Below are positions 36,197-47,541 of a DNA stretch of 64,000 nucleotides, one piece after another. A program made the translations under genes and the position numbers. The first letter of the stretch is position 1, and each line of letters starts with the position of its first letter. The notes under the pieces were generated by a model. The model did no database searches. It was not told the DNA's origin and worked only from the letters and a program-made list of their open reading frames with translations. Location of the stretch: the NCBI RefSeq assembly GCF_004025585.1, contig NZ_QTZO01000015.1, positions 1 through 64,000 on the forward strand. The letters are read 5' to 3'. The DNA comes from Pseudodesulfovibrio sp. S3 (GTDB taxonomy: Bacteria > Desulfobacterota > Desulfovibrionia > Desulfovibrionales > Desulfovibrionaceae).

Positions 36197-37072
36197 ATGT
36201 CCCAAAAATCCTACGCCTATATCAACCTCAGTCTGGCCATGATCCTGGTGGGCAGTTCGGTGGTGGCCGGGAAGATCATGGTGGCCGAACTGCCGATTTT
36301 CCTGGCCTCGGCCCTGCGCTTCATCCTGGCTCTCGCGATCCTCATCCCCATCGTCTTCATGCGCGAAGGCGGGTTGCCGCGCATATCAAGACGCTCCTGG
36401 CTGATGATTGCCGGACAATCCCTGTGCGGCTCGTTCCTGTTCACGGTATTCCTGCTCTACGGCCTGACCCTGACCGGTCCGGCCTCGGCAGGCATCATCA
36501 CCTCCACCACCCCGGCCTGCATGGGCATCATCGCATGGTTCTTCCTCAAGGACCGCCCCTCGACCAGAACCGGACTCGGCATCCTTCTGTCCGTGCTCGG
36601 CGTGCTGGTCATCAATCTGGTGCAGGGCAACGGCGTGACCGGAGCAAATCCGCTGGCCGGGAACCTGCTGGTCCTGTGCGCGGTCATCTTCGAATCCCTG
36701 TTCCTGCTCATCCGCAAGACCGTACCCGAGCCGCTGTCACCCCTGGCCGTATCCACCATCATCTCCCTGTTCGGACTGCTCTGGTTCCTGCCCATGGGCG
36801 TGATCGAGGCGGTTTCCACTGATTTTACGGCCATCTCCATGACCGGCTGGCTGGTAGTTCTCTATTACGGCGCGTTCGTCACGGTCCTGGCCTACCTCTT
36901 CTGGTTCGCGGGCATCACCAGGGTCTCCCCGTCCACGGCAGGCGTCTTCACGGCCATCATGCCGGTCTCGGCACTGGTTCTGTCAGCCCTTATCCTTGAT
37001 GAACCTCTAGGGTGGCAACAGTTGACGGGCTGCGGGTGCGTGCTGGGAGGCATAGTCCTTATTTCGAAATGA
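36197..37072 (+). CDS. EamA-family (DMT) exporter
   Basis: The product is 291 residues with ten predicted helices in two EamA repeats (each ~140 residues: INLSLAMILVGSSVVAGKI in the first; LLVLCAVIFESLFLLI in the second). EamA proteins export amino acids, other metabolites or drugs. The AraC gene upstream probably regulates it; together they resemble small inducible efflux modules. Confidence 0.9.
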   Translation: MSQKSYAYINLSLAMILVGSSVVAGKIMVAELPIFLASALRFILALAILIPIVFMREGGLPRISRRSWLMIAGQSLCGSFLFTVFLLYGLTLTGPASAGIITSTTPACMGIIAWFFLKDRPSTRTGLGILLSVLGVLVINLVQGNGVTGANPLAGNLLVLCAVIFESLFLLIRKTVPEPLSPLAVSTIISLFGLLWFLPMGVIEAVSTDFTAISMTGWLVVLYYGAFVTVLAYLFWFAGITRVSPSTAGVFTAIMPVSALVLSALILDEPLGWQQLTGCGCVLGGIVLISK

Positions 37073-37078
37073 AGACAC

Positions 37079-37096
37079 GGGAGTCCACTGACTCCC
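37079..37096. terminator. Hairpin between convergent genes
   Basis: GGGAGTC (37079-37085), loop CACT, GACTCCC (37090-37096) lies between the EamA gene and the converging receiver-TPR gene. There is no clear T-run, so this is a weak terminator candidate. Confidence 0.4.
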
Positions 37097-37142
37097 TGAA
37101 AAGTCTGGGGTGGACAAAGGGATGGAGGGCCGGGAGAGGCCT

Positions 37143-38618
37143 CTATATCTCCAGGTTGGTGAAGGGCTTGCGCTTCTTCTTTTTCTTTTTCTTCTTGGGC
37201 GGTTCGGGCAGCCCTTCCAGGTTGAGAACCCGGTCGTCTTCGCTTTTGGAAGCGGTCTTCCTGACCACCGGTTCATGACCGGTCTCGGCCAGGGAGCGGG
37301 CCTTGGCAAGCTTTGTCCGGGCCATTTCGTTTTTCGGGTCCAGTTCGAGAACATGCATGAAGAATGGCTGGGCGTCCTCATAGTAGCGCAAATCCATATA
37401 GAGGGAGCCTATGTTCAAAGCTGCCCCGACACTCCCTGCATAGAACTGCGGATCTATGGACAGGGCCTTTTCAAAACAACCCATGGCAACCATGCGCTCA
37501 TTGCCTTCCCAGTGAGCCAACCCCATGTTGTAGTGAATGACAGGATCTTCCGGGGCGATGGTCACGGCCTTCCTGTAGACCTCCACCGCCTCGGCCCATC
37601 GACCTTCGCCGCGCAGAATAATGCCCAGCCGGTTGAAATGGACCAGATCATCACGGCCCAGAGTGCGTTTGGTCTCAATGACCCGATTGAGATATTTCAC
37701 GGCCAGGTTGGGGGCCACGGTGGAGACCGCATCGACGATCCGCTGGGTCAAATCACCCACCATGCTTCGGACCTCTTTCTCCGCAGTCTTCATGCCCTGG
37801 TCGAGATAACGTTCGGCCTGCTCGTGTTCGCCCTTGCGCAAATGTTCCTCGGCTATGTCGATCTTGCGCTCGGGGTTGAGCGGACTGATGTCGTCCAGTT
37901 GTTTCAGATATGCCAAGGCGCGTTCATCCTCCATTTCACGGAAGGCCTCGGCCAGCTTGATCAGCGGGGCCATGAAAATGGGATTGGCCTCGTGCGCGGC
38001 CATATAAGCCTGAACCGCATTGTCCACCTTGCCGATGCCCATGAAGGCATCTCCGCGCATGGCCAGACCGCGCGCACTGTCAGGTCGAACCATGAGGATA
38101 TGATCCGAAGCCTCCAGGGCCGCGTCATACTCACGGTTTTCCAACAGCTCCCGGCAACGATCCATCTGCTGCTTGAACTCCATGGGCGGAGAAATGGCCT
38201 CGGCCAGTTCCTCGATGACATTATTGGCCGAAGCAGGCTTGACCAGCACCCGGCTCACTCCCAACTCGAAGAAGTAGGCCACGGTCTCCTGGGTGGCCTC
38301 CCAGGTCAGGACAATCTTCTTGGCCTGGGGAAATTCGCGACCAAGCCAGATGATGAAATCCGTGGACGGACGGTTATTGATCATGCGTTCGATGAATACC
38401 ACGCAGGGGACGTCCTGATCCTTGAGTTCCGTACACTTTCTCATGGCCGCTTCCGTGGTGGTGAACGGCATGAGCACCTCGCCCCTGAGGCCTATGAGAC
38501 GGGAGACCATGTTGCGCAGGGCGCGGGTGAAGCCGAAATCGTCGGAAAGGTAGACGATGACGCCCTGATCCTTTTCGATGAAATCACGTACTATGGTGTC
38601 AGCAGTTTCGCCCGGCAT
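37143..38618 (-). CDS. Receiver-TPR protein with Glu at phosphosite
   Basis: The product is 491 residues. Residues 18-140 have a receiver fold with the first acidic pair (LSDDF), and Lys127 (VLVKPAS), but the acceptor position is Glu77 (CVVFIERM), so it may sit in a permanently 'on'-like state or bind without phosphate. Residues ~165-440 hold several tetratricopeptide repeats (NPIFMAPLIKLAEAF, IHYNMGLAHWEG). The C-terminus has a run of nine lysines in ten residues before a short tail. AGGGG precedes ATG 38618. The next gene upstream is a paralog, so the pair arose by tandem duplication. Confidence 0.88.
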   Translation of the reverse strand: MPGETADTIVRDFIEKDQGVIVYLSDDFGFTRALRNMVSRLIGLRGEVLMPFTTTEAAMRKCTELKDQDVPCVVFIERMINNRPSTDFIIWLGREFPQAKKIVLTWEATQETVAYFFELGVSRVLVKPASANNVIEELAEAISPPMEFKQQMDRCRELLENREYDAALEASDHILMVRPDSARGLAMRGDAFMGIGKVDNAVQAYMAAHEANPIFMAPLIKLAEAFREMEDERALAYLKQLDDISPLNPERKIDIAEEHLRKGEHEQAERYLDQGMKTAEKEVRSMVGDLTQRIVDAVSTVAPNLAVKYLNRVIETKRTLGRDDLVHFNRLGIILRGEGRWAEAVEVYRKAVTIAPEDPVIHYNMGLAHWEGNERMVAMGCFEKALSIDPQFYAGSVGAALNIGSLYMDLRYYEDAQPFFMHVLELDPKNEMARTKLAKARSLAETGHEPVVRKTASKSEDDRVLNLEGLPEPPKKKKKKKKRKPFTNLEI

Positions 38619-38709
38619 GAGTGTACCCCTTTGGCCTGTTGCATGGCAGCCTGTTTCTGCACATCTCAACGATACGTGACGAAGGGGAAACGGGTCAACC
38701 CACCAAAGA

Positions 38710-38745
38710 AGACTCCCGGAAGGCTATGAGCCGTTCCGGGAGTCT
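38710..38745 (-). terminator. Hairpin terminator between the paralogs
   Basis: AGACTCCCGGAA (38710-38721) pairs perfectly over 12 bp with TTCCGGGAGTCT (38734-38745). On the minus strand it follows the stop at 38769 and is trailed by a TCTTCTTT tract, so it probably ends the upstream paralog's transcript before the next gene. Confidence 0.65.
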
Positions 38746-38768
38746 GATGCATCCGTATCGCGCCGAGA

Positions 38769-40103
38769 CTACTCGATCACTGTCCTCAAAGCCGCAAGCT
38801 TTCGCTTGGCCGTGGCGTTGTCCGGGTTTACTTTGAGTGCGCTTTCAAAACAGGGCAAGGCCTTCTCGAAATCCCGCATTTCACTGAACAGGGTGCCTAC
38901 ATTCATGGAAACGTTCTCGCTGCCCCGATAAAACACGGGATTAATGACAAGGGCATTCTCAAAACACTTGGCAGCCATACGTTTTTCTCCGCCGTCGGAA
39001 TAGGCCATGCCCATGTTGTAATGCAGCCCCTCGTCGTTGGGCGAGATACGCAGGGCCATGGCATAATTGTCGATGGCTTCCTTCCACTTGCCTTGTCCGC
39101 GCAAGGCGATGCCGAGCCTGTTGAAGAGGACGATGTCGTCAGGACCGAGATGGTTGGCTTTGGCATCCAGCACCTTGGTCAGATATTTTTCGGCCATGGC
39201 CGGGGTCCCGGACACCGCCTCCGAGATATTGTTGGCCACGGAACTGATCAACCCCATGGCCTCCTTGGTGATCGTCTCAATGGCCTGGTCAAAATAGACT
39301 TCTGCCTCTTCCATCTGGTCCCGTCTGACATGCAACTTGCCGATCTCGGTTTTTCGATAGGCATTCAAAGGGCTTAGCTTATCAAGCTTTTTCATGTACT
39401 TGAGAGCCTCATCGTCGTCGACTCCCTCATACACGCCCACAAGCTTTTTGATGGGTTCCAGATAGATTTTAGAACTGTCATGCGCCCGGTGATAGCTCTC
39501 CAGGGCCTTGTCCCGCTCATTCTGAGCCAGATGGATGTCGCCCTTGAGCATCAGTCCGGCCGGACTTTCAGGTTTGAGCTTGAGTATCTTGTCGGCTATC
39601 TGCATGGCCTCCATGAGCTTGCCCGCAGCCAGGCACCGCTTGCCGATGCCCATGTACTCGCTGAGTTTGCCCTGGGGCTTGATGGTGAAGGCCAGCTTTT
39701 CGATGATGTTGTTCATGGAAGCGGGCTTGGAAATGACGTTGTTGACGCCGATTTCATAAAAATAGGCGATATTTTCCCGCTTGGTTTCCCCGACGAGTAC
39801 GATAATCTTGAGATCCGGCATCAACCGCTTGAGCGTAACAATGGTTTCGGTAGTGGTATTCCCGTTGACCCAGCGCTCGATGAACAAGATGCAGTCGACG
39901 GACTTCTTTTGCAGAGACTGAACTTTCCGCAACCCCGACTGAATCTCTTCAAAGGCGAAAAGACAATCGCGTTTGGTGCCGATTATCTTGAAAATAGTCG
40001 AGGACAACATGCGCTTGAACAGCTGGTCTTCGCTGACAAGCACGATGCATCCATTGGTCTTTTCAAAATATTCAAATAGGATAAGATCATATTTTCCTGA
40101 CAT
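38769..40103 (-). CDS. Receiver-TPR protein, paralog of next gene
   Basis: The product is 444 residues and aligns along its length with the downstream gene's product: SEDQLF at the acidic pocket, Glu76 at the phosphoacceptor position (CILFIERWV), Lys126 (VISKPAS), then TPRs (LHYNMGMAYSDGGEKRM). It lacks the polylysine tail. The shared Asp-to-Glu change shows the substitution came before the duplication and has been kept. ATG 40103 has AGGGG upstream; a GTG at 40106 is adjacent. No output domain other than TPR is present, so it probably acts by binding a partner. Confidence 0.88.
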   Translation of the reverse strand: MSGKYDLILFEYFEKTNGCIVLVSEDQLFKRMLSSTIFKIIGTKRDCLFAFEEIQSGLRKVQSLQKKSVDCILFIERWVNGNTTTETIVTLKRLMPDLKIIVLVGETKRENIAYFYEIGVNNVISKPASMNNIIEKLAFTIKPQGKLSEYMGIGKRCLAAGKLMEAMQIADKILKLKPESPAGLMLKGDIHLAQNERDKALESYHRAHDSSKIYLEPIKKLVGVYEGVDDDEALKYMKKLDKLSPLNAYRKTEIGKLHVRRDQMEEAEVYFDQAIETITKEAMGLISSVANNISEAVSGTPAMAEKYLTKVLDAKANHLGPDDIVLFNRLGIALRGQGKWKEAIDNYAMALRISPNDEGLHYNMGMAYSDGGEKRMAAKCFENALVINPVFYRGSENVSMNVGTLFSEMRDFEKALPCFESALKVNPDNATAKRKLAALRTVIE

Positions 40104-40240
40104 CACTTCCCCTGTTTCCCGGTATCGCCAATGTCGTCACATTGCGGATTTCGCATATGCTAAACCCGTGTGGAAATGCCAGCAATTGATCAAAAAAGAT
40201 ATAATAATCAGGTTAAGAAAAATTAAGTCATCCGGCGGAA

Positions 40241-40993
40241 TCAGATTGTGTGCACGTCTCCGGGTTCCGGCAAAAAGGCGTTGACCTCAGGCACCGTGTC
40301 AATGGCCATTTTGATCATGTCCATCATTGTATGTCGGACCGAACGCTTCATATGCACCAAAGCGCACGACTTGGCTCGCACTCTGCGGGCAAACTCAAGG
40401 GAAGACCCTACGTCCCCGTGGCCAAGGGTGATCTCGTCCAGAGTAAACGCTTCATGGATCACCATGTCGCACCCCATGGCCAGTTCAAGGGTGTCATCCG
40501 TGGGCTTTCCGTCACCCGAATAATAGAGGGACTTGCCGTTTGCGTCCAGCCGTATCGACAGGCAGGGCATGGAATGATTGTTGAGAGCGAATCCGAACTT
40601 GAAGCCGCTGTGCTTGAAATCCTCGCCCGGCTCGCATTCGATGTAGAACACCTCGAACTTCGCCTGGGCCAGGGCATTGGAATAGGCCATCTCAATAAGC
40701 CGGGTGATGCGCGATTCAATGCCGCTTGGACCCATGATGGTCAGCCGTTTTGAACGGCCTTCCTCAATGGACCGGACTATCAGGGCCGGAATGCCGAAAT
40801 AATGGTCTGCATGAAAATGGGAAACGTACACGGCATCCAGCGCGAGCGGATTTTCCGCTTGCCCCCAGAACCTGCAAGAGGCGGAAAACCCGCAATCCAA
40901 AAGGATTGAAGAAGACCCGGATTCAACGAGTATGGAAGTATTTGGCAACAGGTCGTCAAAGGCTTCACCCACTCCGGTGAATGTCACTCGCAT
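40241..40993 (-). CDS. MBL-fold metallo-hydrolase, RNase Z-like
   Basis: The product is 250 residues with the metallo-beta-lactamase metal motif SHFHADHYFG, LLDCGFS, a later SGDGKPTDD, and the final His (CALVHMKRS). It resembles RNase Z/AtsA-type members. The substrate is unknown. It is 137 nt upstream of the receiver-TPR paralogs on the same strand. Confidence 0.85.
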   Translation of the reverse strand: MRVTFTGVGEAFDDLLPNTSILVESGSSSILLDCGFSASCRFWGQAENPLALDAVYVSHFHADHYFGIPALIVRSIEEGRSKRLTIMGPSGIESRITRLIEMAYSNALAQAKFEVFYIECEPGEDFKHSGFKFGFALNNHSMPCLSIRLDANGKSLYYSGDGKPTDDTLELAMGCDMVIHEAFTLDEITLGHGDVGSSLEFARRVRAKSCALVHMKRSVRHTMMDMIKMAIDTVPEVNAFLPEPGDVHTI

Positions 40994-41031
40994 GAAAGCT
41001 CCATCGTCTTATGTTTTAGAGACAAGCGGAA

Positions 41032-41059
41032 CTATTATATAAAAGACGTTTTTGGGCAA
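41032..41059 (-). promoter_or_regulatory. Candidate sigma-70 promoter for MBL gene
   Basis: On the minus strand TTGCCC is followed after 16 bases by TAATAG, embedded in TATAATAG, about 40 nt upstream of the MBL start. A plain housekeeping-type promoter by eye only. Confidence 0.35.
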
Positions 41060-41071
41060 GAGCGAAAGCGT

Positions 41072-41323
41072 TTAATCCTCATCACGATTGCGCACATCCT
41101 CCCGCCAGGAGTTGAGCGGGGCATAGCATCCCTGCCCCGCATGCTGGGACTGCTTCATCTGTTCGGCGGTTTCAGGGGCAAGCATGAGACCACAAAGGTA
41201 TCGCCCTGCCGCCTCGTCCCAGAACAGGTCGGGACATCGGCGCATGTAGCCGTATTTCCTGTGTGACTCCATGCAGGGGTCCTGAAGGCAGCACCACCCG
41301 CAGCCGACGCACGGTTTGGACAT
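41072..41323 (-). CDS. Cysteine-cluster protein, YkgJ-like
   Basis: The product is 83 residues with MSKPCVGCGWCCLQDPC, then RRCPDL and YLCGLM, a pattern of clustered cysteines like the YkgJ zinc/iron-chelating family. Such proteins may carry a metal centre; no role is established. ATG at 41323 has AGGAG about ten bases upstream. The frame runs further upstream but has no ribosome site and lacks cysteine pattern. Confidence 0.8.
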   Translation of the reverse strand: MSKPCVGCGWCCLQDPCMESHRKYGYMRRCPDLFWDEAAGRYLCGLMLAPETAEQMKQSQHAGQGCYAPLNSWREDVRNRDED

Positions 41324-41394
41324 GATATTCTTTCTCCTGATTCTTCTGGGCCAAGGGATACCTGCGGTCCGAGCGAATGGCAAGTACATGAATC

Positions 41395-41423
41395 TTGACA
41401 AAGACTTGGATATGGTGTCATAT
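41395..41423 (+). promoter_or_regulatory. Candidate sigma-70 promoter for SpoIIAA-like gene
   Basis: A perfect -35 TTGACA (41395-41400), 17-nt spacer, and TCATAT (41418-41423), with the ATG 23 nt further on. It helps fix the start of the next gene at 41446 instead of an upstream in-frame TTG. Confidence 0.5.
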
Positions 41424-41445
41424 CTTTGTAGAGTTAAAAGACATA

Positions 41446-41817
41446 ATGTCATACACTGCCACCATACAATATTTTGATAACTATATCAGGGTTACGACTT
41501 CGGGGTCTATCGATTCCATCGAAGAGCTGTTCGAATATGCGGCACTACTCGCCCAGAAGGGGGAGGAATATGCCACCACAAGAGCGTTGCTCGACGAACG
41601 CACCCTTGTGAACCGCACTGACGTTATGGACGCATACACCCTCAGCGAATCAAACATCACAGCCGAATCGGCCATGAAGGGCGTCCGTATCGCCAGCCTC
41701 ATCACCCCTGAAAGCATGGAGCTTGGCACTGTCTTTGAGACCATCCTGCGCAACCGATCCCTCAACTTCAAGATCTTCACCGACGAAAAAAAGGCCATCG
41801 CCTGGCTCACGGCCTGA
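41446..41817 (+). CDS. SpoIIAA/STAS-like small protein
   Basis: The product is 123 residues with the alternating strand/helix pattern of STAS/SpoIIAA-like proteins: YIRVTTSGSIDSIEELFEYA, TRALLDERTLVNRTDV, RIASLITPES, and FKIFTDEKKAIAWL at the end. The conserved Ser of true anti-anti-sigma factors is not obvious. It may act as a signalling adaptor; no partner gene is adjacent. Confidence 0.8.
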   Translation: MSYTATIQYFDNYIRVTTSGSIDSIEELFEYAALLAQKGEEYATTRALLDERTLVNRTDVMDAYTLSESNITAESAMKGVRIASLITPESMELGTVFETILRNRSLNFKIFTDEKKAIAWLTA

Positions 41818-41903
41818 ATCGGCAATATCCATCCATAGGCAAAAAGAATTGGACCATATGCGGACATCCCCTGCATAAGGGGAAAAAACGCGTGGAGTAT
41901 CCC

Positions 41904-42755
41904 ATGACCATATTCACAGAGTCCGTCCCCTTCTACAAGATGCAGGGGTGCGGCAACGACTTCGTCGTCATAGACAACCGGAAGCTCGGCGTCCCGGAAT
42001 CCGCCATGGCTGAATGGGCAAAGGCCGTGTGCGCCCGCGCCTTCGGGGTCTATGCGGACGGCCTCTTCTTCCTTGAGGACACCGACGCCCCGAATCTCGA
42101 CTACCGCTGGCATTTCTACAACTCCGACGGCTCCCGTGCCGAGATGTGCGGCAATGCCTCGCGTTGCGCGGGCAAGCTCGCCCATGCCCTGGGCCTGGCC
42201 CCGGCAGAGCACACCTTCGGCACCGACGCCGGTCCCATCAAGGCAAAAGTCCTGCTGGACGGCCCGGACCAGGGCCGCGTCAAAGTGCAGCTCACTCCGC
42301 CCCGGAACACGCAGACCGATATCGTCCTCACTGTCGACGGCCAGCCGGTGACCGTCCATTTCACCGACACCGGCGTACCGCACACCGTGGTGTTCCTGAG
42401 CGACGTCACGGCCCTAGACATCATGGATCTCGGTCCGAAAATACGCTACCATGAGCACTTCGCACCCGCCGGAACCAACGTGAACTTCGCCCAGATCGTG
42501 GACCGGAACACCATGCTCCTGCGCACCTATGAGCGCGGCGTGGAAGCCGAGACCTATGCCTGCGGCACCGGAGCGGCCGCCACCCAACTGCTTGCCAACA
42601 CCCTTGGCCTGACCGACGAGTTCGCCAATCTGACGACCTCCGGCAACGAGGTGCTGACCATCTTCCTCGAAAAGGACAACGTCTTTCTCCAGGGAGCAGC
42701 GGAACTGACCTTCAAGGGAGAACTCTACCTCAAGCCCCTGGGCCTGAGCCTCTAA
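41904..42755 (+). CDS. dapF: Diaminopimelate epimerase
   Basis: The product is 283 residues. Both catalytic cysteines are present: Cys82 in EMCGNASRCA and the second in TYACGTGAAA. It converts LL- to meso-diaminopimelate for lysine and peptidoglycan. ATG at 41904 has GGAG seven bases upstream; a GTG at 41892 is part of that region. A perfect palindrome follows the stop. Confidence 0.96.
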   Translation: MTIFTESVPFYKMQGCGNDFVVIDNRKLGVPESAMAEWAKAVCARAFGVYADGLFFLEDTDAPNLDYRWHFYNSDGSRAEMCGNASRCAGKLAHALGLAPAEHTFGTDAGPIKAKVLLDGPDQGRVKVQLTPPRNTQTDIVLTVDGQPVTVHFTDTGVPHTVVFLSDVTALDIMDLGPKIRYHEHFAPAGTNVNFAQIVDRNTMLLRTYERGVEAETYACGTGAAATQLLANTLGLTDEFANLTTSGNEVLTIFLEKDNVFLQGAAELTFKGELYLKPLGLSL

Positions 42756-42756
42756 C

Positions 42757-42816
42757 CCATGAATACGCAAAAAAGCGCGCCATGGATCCATGGCGCGCTT
42801 TTTTGCGTATTCATGG
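42757..42816. terminator. 60-bp perfect palindrome, bidirectional terminator
   Basis: Every base from 42757 to 42816 pairs with its mirror about the GGATCC centre at 42786/42787, giving a 30-bp stem with no loop. The stem includes a six-base A run and its T run, so either strand gives a terminator with a T-tail. It lies between dapF and the converging thioesterase gene (stop at 42823). Confidence 0.93.
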
Positions 42817-42822
42817 TCCGGG

Positions 42823-43269
42823 CTAGCCTGCCACCATGGACTCGAACTGTTCCCTGCCGACCATACGGTACTCCCCCTTGACCGAGGTGCAGACCTTGCC
42901 ATCGGAATTGAGGATGCGCCCCTTGAGTCTGATGGACTGCCCCTCGTTGGACGCCACTGCGCAGACCACCCGGATGGGTGCGCCAATATACACGGGTCGC
43001 AGAAAACGGAAGCTGGCGCTGACCGTGACCGCCTCCATGACGCCCGTGGCCGCGTAGCCAGCCCACCACATGGCCTCGTCGAGCAGCCCCATCTGCATGC
43101 CGCCGTGAAAGATGTTGCCCTGGCCGCAGAATTTGGCCTCGGGCGTATACTCGGCGTACACCCCGCCGTTCCCGTCGCGGTGAAAGACCAATTTCAACCC
43201 CGACGGGTTGTTCGGACCACAGAAAAAGCAGGTTCCGTCGGCAAAGGGATTGGCGATTTCGCTGTTCAT
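42823..43269 (-). CDS. PaaI-family hotdog thioesterase
   Basis: The product is 148 residues. A short N-terminal Cys pair (CFFCGPNNPSG) precedes a hotdog fold with NIFHGGMQMGLLDEAMWWAG. Members hydrolyse acyl-CoA thioesters; substrate unknown. It lies next to acs but has its own start, with GGAGAG upstream, downstream of the acs terminator, so a shared acyl-CoA role is only suggestive. Confidence 0.88.
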   Translation of the reverse strand: MNSEIANPFADGTCFFCGPNNPSGLKLVFHRDGNGGVYAEYTPEAKFCGQGNIFHGGMQMGLLDEAMWWAGYAATGVMEAVTVSASFRFLRPVYIGAPIRVVCAVASNEGQSIRLKGRILNSDGKVCTSVKGEYRMVGREQFESMVAG

Positions 43270-43316
43270 ATTCTCTCCGTGTTTGACCACTGCATACACC
43301 ACCAAACACCAAACCA

Positions 43317-43347
43317 AAAGGCCCCCGCAACCAGTGCGGGGGCCTTT
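43317..43347 (-). terminator. Terminator after acs
   Basis: AAAGGCCCCCGCA (43317-43329) and TGCGGGGGCCTTT (43335-43347) form a 13-bp stem. It is downstream of acs on the minus strand and ahead of the thioesterase gene. Confidence 0.85.
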
Positions 43348-43415
43348 CATGAATCACCAATAAAGACTTTCGATCGTGGCGTAGCTCTAGAGATGCGCCG
43401 CTATCAGAAGCCGAA

Positions 43416-45398
<1,983 letters not shown>

Positions 45399-45542
45399 TG
45401 AGATTCTCCTGATCTGTTCGTTGTGTTCGCCACGTCCCGCCTGCCACGGGCCGCAACCCTCTGAAATATTGTGCCCGATGCGCAAGGCTCAACGGACTCG
45501 TTACCATTTATAGGAACAAATGCGCAACCGCGTCCTTTTTTA

Positions 45543-45613
45543 GGTGAACGGTTTAAAATGGCCCGGTGAACGGCGAACCGGCATGAAGGGCGACGCAACA
45601 TCCCGGTAAACGG
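45543..45613 (-). repeat. GGTGAACGG direct repeats upstream of acs
   Basis: GGTGAACGG occurs at 45543-45551 and 45565-45573, and GGTAAACGG at 45605-45613, with a looser GGTTGGAACGG at 45633. They lie 145-215 nt before the acs start in a spacer with no gene seen. They may be operator sites; the count is small and chance is possible. Confidence 0.35.
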
Positions 45614-45667
45614 CACGATTTTCACTCCTGACGGTTGGAACGGTTTTCCCGCACCTGGTACAACGTG

Positions 45668-45706
45668 CAAAAAAAAGGACACAGTGCCCAATGACACTGT
45701 GTCCTG
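45668..45706 (-). terminator. Rho-independent terminator after chemoreceptor
   Basis: AGGACACAGTG (45676-45686) and CACTGTGTCCT (45695-45705) form an 11-bp stem; on the minus strand a run of T follows. It ends the chemoreceptor transcript. Confidence 0.92.
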
Positions 45707-45729
45707 AACGTGTTTGGATTTTCTTCAGG

Positions 45730-47541
45730 CTAGGCAGAATCGCTTGCAAGCCTGTCGATGACAGCCTGCAACTCAGCCATCTGCGTGGTCATCTCGTCCA
45801 AGGCTTGTGAGGACTCGGTCACTCCCTGAGAGGTTTCCAGCGAAATCGCGTTGACCTCCTCGATGGCCTGGTTGATCTCCTCGGAAGCGGCTGACTGCTC
45901 TTCGGCTGCAGCGGCGATGCTGTTGATCTGACCTGCGGATTCTTCAACGCCTTCGACAATGTCCTTGAGGACCTCCCCGGACTTGCTGGACAACTCCACG
46001 GCAATGCCAAGGTCGCTCAACGCCTTGTCCATGCCGGTGACATTCTGCTTCGCCACCTCCTGAACGGCGGCGATGGAATCCCCCACCTCCTTGGTGGCCT
46101 GCATGGTTTTTTCGGCCAATTTTCGGACCTCGTCGGCAACAACGGCAAAACCGCGTCCAGCTTCTCCTGCGCGGGCGGCCTCGATGGCCGCGTTCAGGGC
46201 GAGCAGATTGGTCTGATCGGCGATGTCGGTGATGACTTCCAGGACCTTGCCTATATCATGCGCCTGGGCTTCCAGCCGGTTCATACCGGACTTGAGACCT
46301 TCAGCAGCCGAATAGGTCGTATCCATGGCGGCCACGGATTTGCTGACGATCTCGGCACCTTCCACAGCCAGGTCCTTGGCCCGGATGCCCATGGAAGACG
46401 CCTCGGCGGCATTGCGGGCGACCTCCAGAACCGTGGCGTTCATCTGGTTCATGGCAGTGGCCGTACCCTGGATGCGGTCCCGCTGCACCGTTGTCCCCTC
46501 GTCGATGATACTGGCCTGCCGGGACATTTGCTCGGCTGCGGCAGAAACCCTGTTGACCACTTCCTGAATACGGGAGACGGCCTGATGGGCACCTTCCCTG
46601 CGAGCTCTTTCCGCCTCGGCCTTGGCCATGTCAGCCTCTTTCAGGGCCATTTCCGCAGCCTTGGTCTTTTCATTGGCCTCGGCGGAACGGGCGGTGATCT
46701 CCGCGATATTTTCGCGCAAGGTTTTCGCCATCACATTGAGGGACATCTGCAACTGCGCAGCTTCGTCCCGTCCCTTGACATTCAGCTCCATGGTATAGTC
46801 GCCGTGGGCAATGGCATCGGCAATGGCCGTGGCTTCCCTGATGGGCGAGGTGATGCTCCGGATGATGAAAAGACTCAAGACCAATACGAAAATCAGGGCC
46901 ACCGCAAAAGACACCCCGATGATCATCACGCTTTCCTGAACGATAACATCCATGGTCAGTTCAATCTGCTGCTTGGCCATGTCGATATTGTCGATATAGA
47001 CCCCCGTGCCGATAAAATACTCCGTGCCGGGAATTCTGGTGGCGTAACTGAGCTTGGGCTGCTCGCCCGCACCGGGTTTGGGCCAGATATACCTGACAAA
47101 ACCGCCGCCCTTGGCTGCGATTTCAGCCAATTCCCGTATCATGTAGATTCCGTTGGAATCCTTCAGCGTGCCGAGATCCTTGCCGTTGAGGGAAGGTTTG
47201 GCCGCATGGGCCACGGTCATGGTGCCCTTGAAGACAAAAAAGTAGCCCGACTTGTCCTCCTCGAACCGGTAACCGTTGATGGCCTTGCGGATAACGTCCA
47301 CCCTTGCCGCCTCATCGGGCAGCTCCCCGATCAATTCTGACAAGGCCATGGCCATGGCATCGCTGGCAACCTTGAGCTTGTCCTTCTCCCCCTCCAGCAT
47401 CATGCCGGCAGCCGTGCTTATCCCGACATGCTCAATCGATTTTGTGGAGAACCAGAAGCCCGCACTCATAGCCGCTATAAAAAGCCCCATTATCACCAGT
47501 ATTGTGATAATCCTGTTGCCTATAGATAACGATCTGAACAT
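45730..47541 (-). CDS. Methyl-accepting chemotaxis protein, Cache sensor
   Basis: The product is 603 residues. One membrane helix (about 12-30), a periplasmic sCache-like sensor (about 35-185, with [17 protein letters not shown] and [13 protein letters not shown]), a second helix near 195-218, a HAMP domain, and a cytoplasmic signalling domain with the hairpin tip [20 protein letters not shown]. The sensor type often binds small organic acids; the ligand is unknown. GGGGGAAG precedes ATG 47541. No C-terminal CheR-tethering pentapeptide is seen. Confidence 0.94.
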   Translation of the reverse strand: MFRSLSIGNRIITILVIMGLFIAAMSAGFWFSTKSIEHVGISTAAGMMLEGEKDKLKVASDAMAMALSELIGELPDEAARVDVIRKAINGYRFEEDKSGYFFVFKGTMTVAHAAKPSLNGKDLGTLKDSNGIYMIRELAEIAAKGGGFVRYIWPKPGAGEQPKLSYATRIPGTEYFIGTGVYIDNIDMAKQQIELTMDVIVQESVMIIGVSFAVALIFVLVLSLFIIRSITSPIREATAIADAIAHGDYTMELNVKGRDEAAQLQMSLNVMAKTLRENIAEITARSAEANEKTKAAEMALKEADMAKAEAERARREGAHQAVSRIQEVVNRVSAAAEQMSRQASIIDEGTTVQRDRIQGTATAMNQMNATVLEVARNAAEASSMGIRAKDLAVEGAEIVSKSVAAMDTTYSAAEGLKSGMNRLEAQAHDIGKVLEVITDIADQTNLLALNAAIEAARAGEAGRGFAVVADEVRKLAEKTMQATKEVGDSIAAVQEVAKQNVTGMDKALSDLGIAVELSSKSGEVLKDIVEGVEESAGQINSIAAAAEEQSAASEEINQAIEEVNAISLETSQGVTESSQALDEMTTQMAELQAVIDRLASDSA

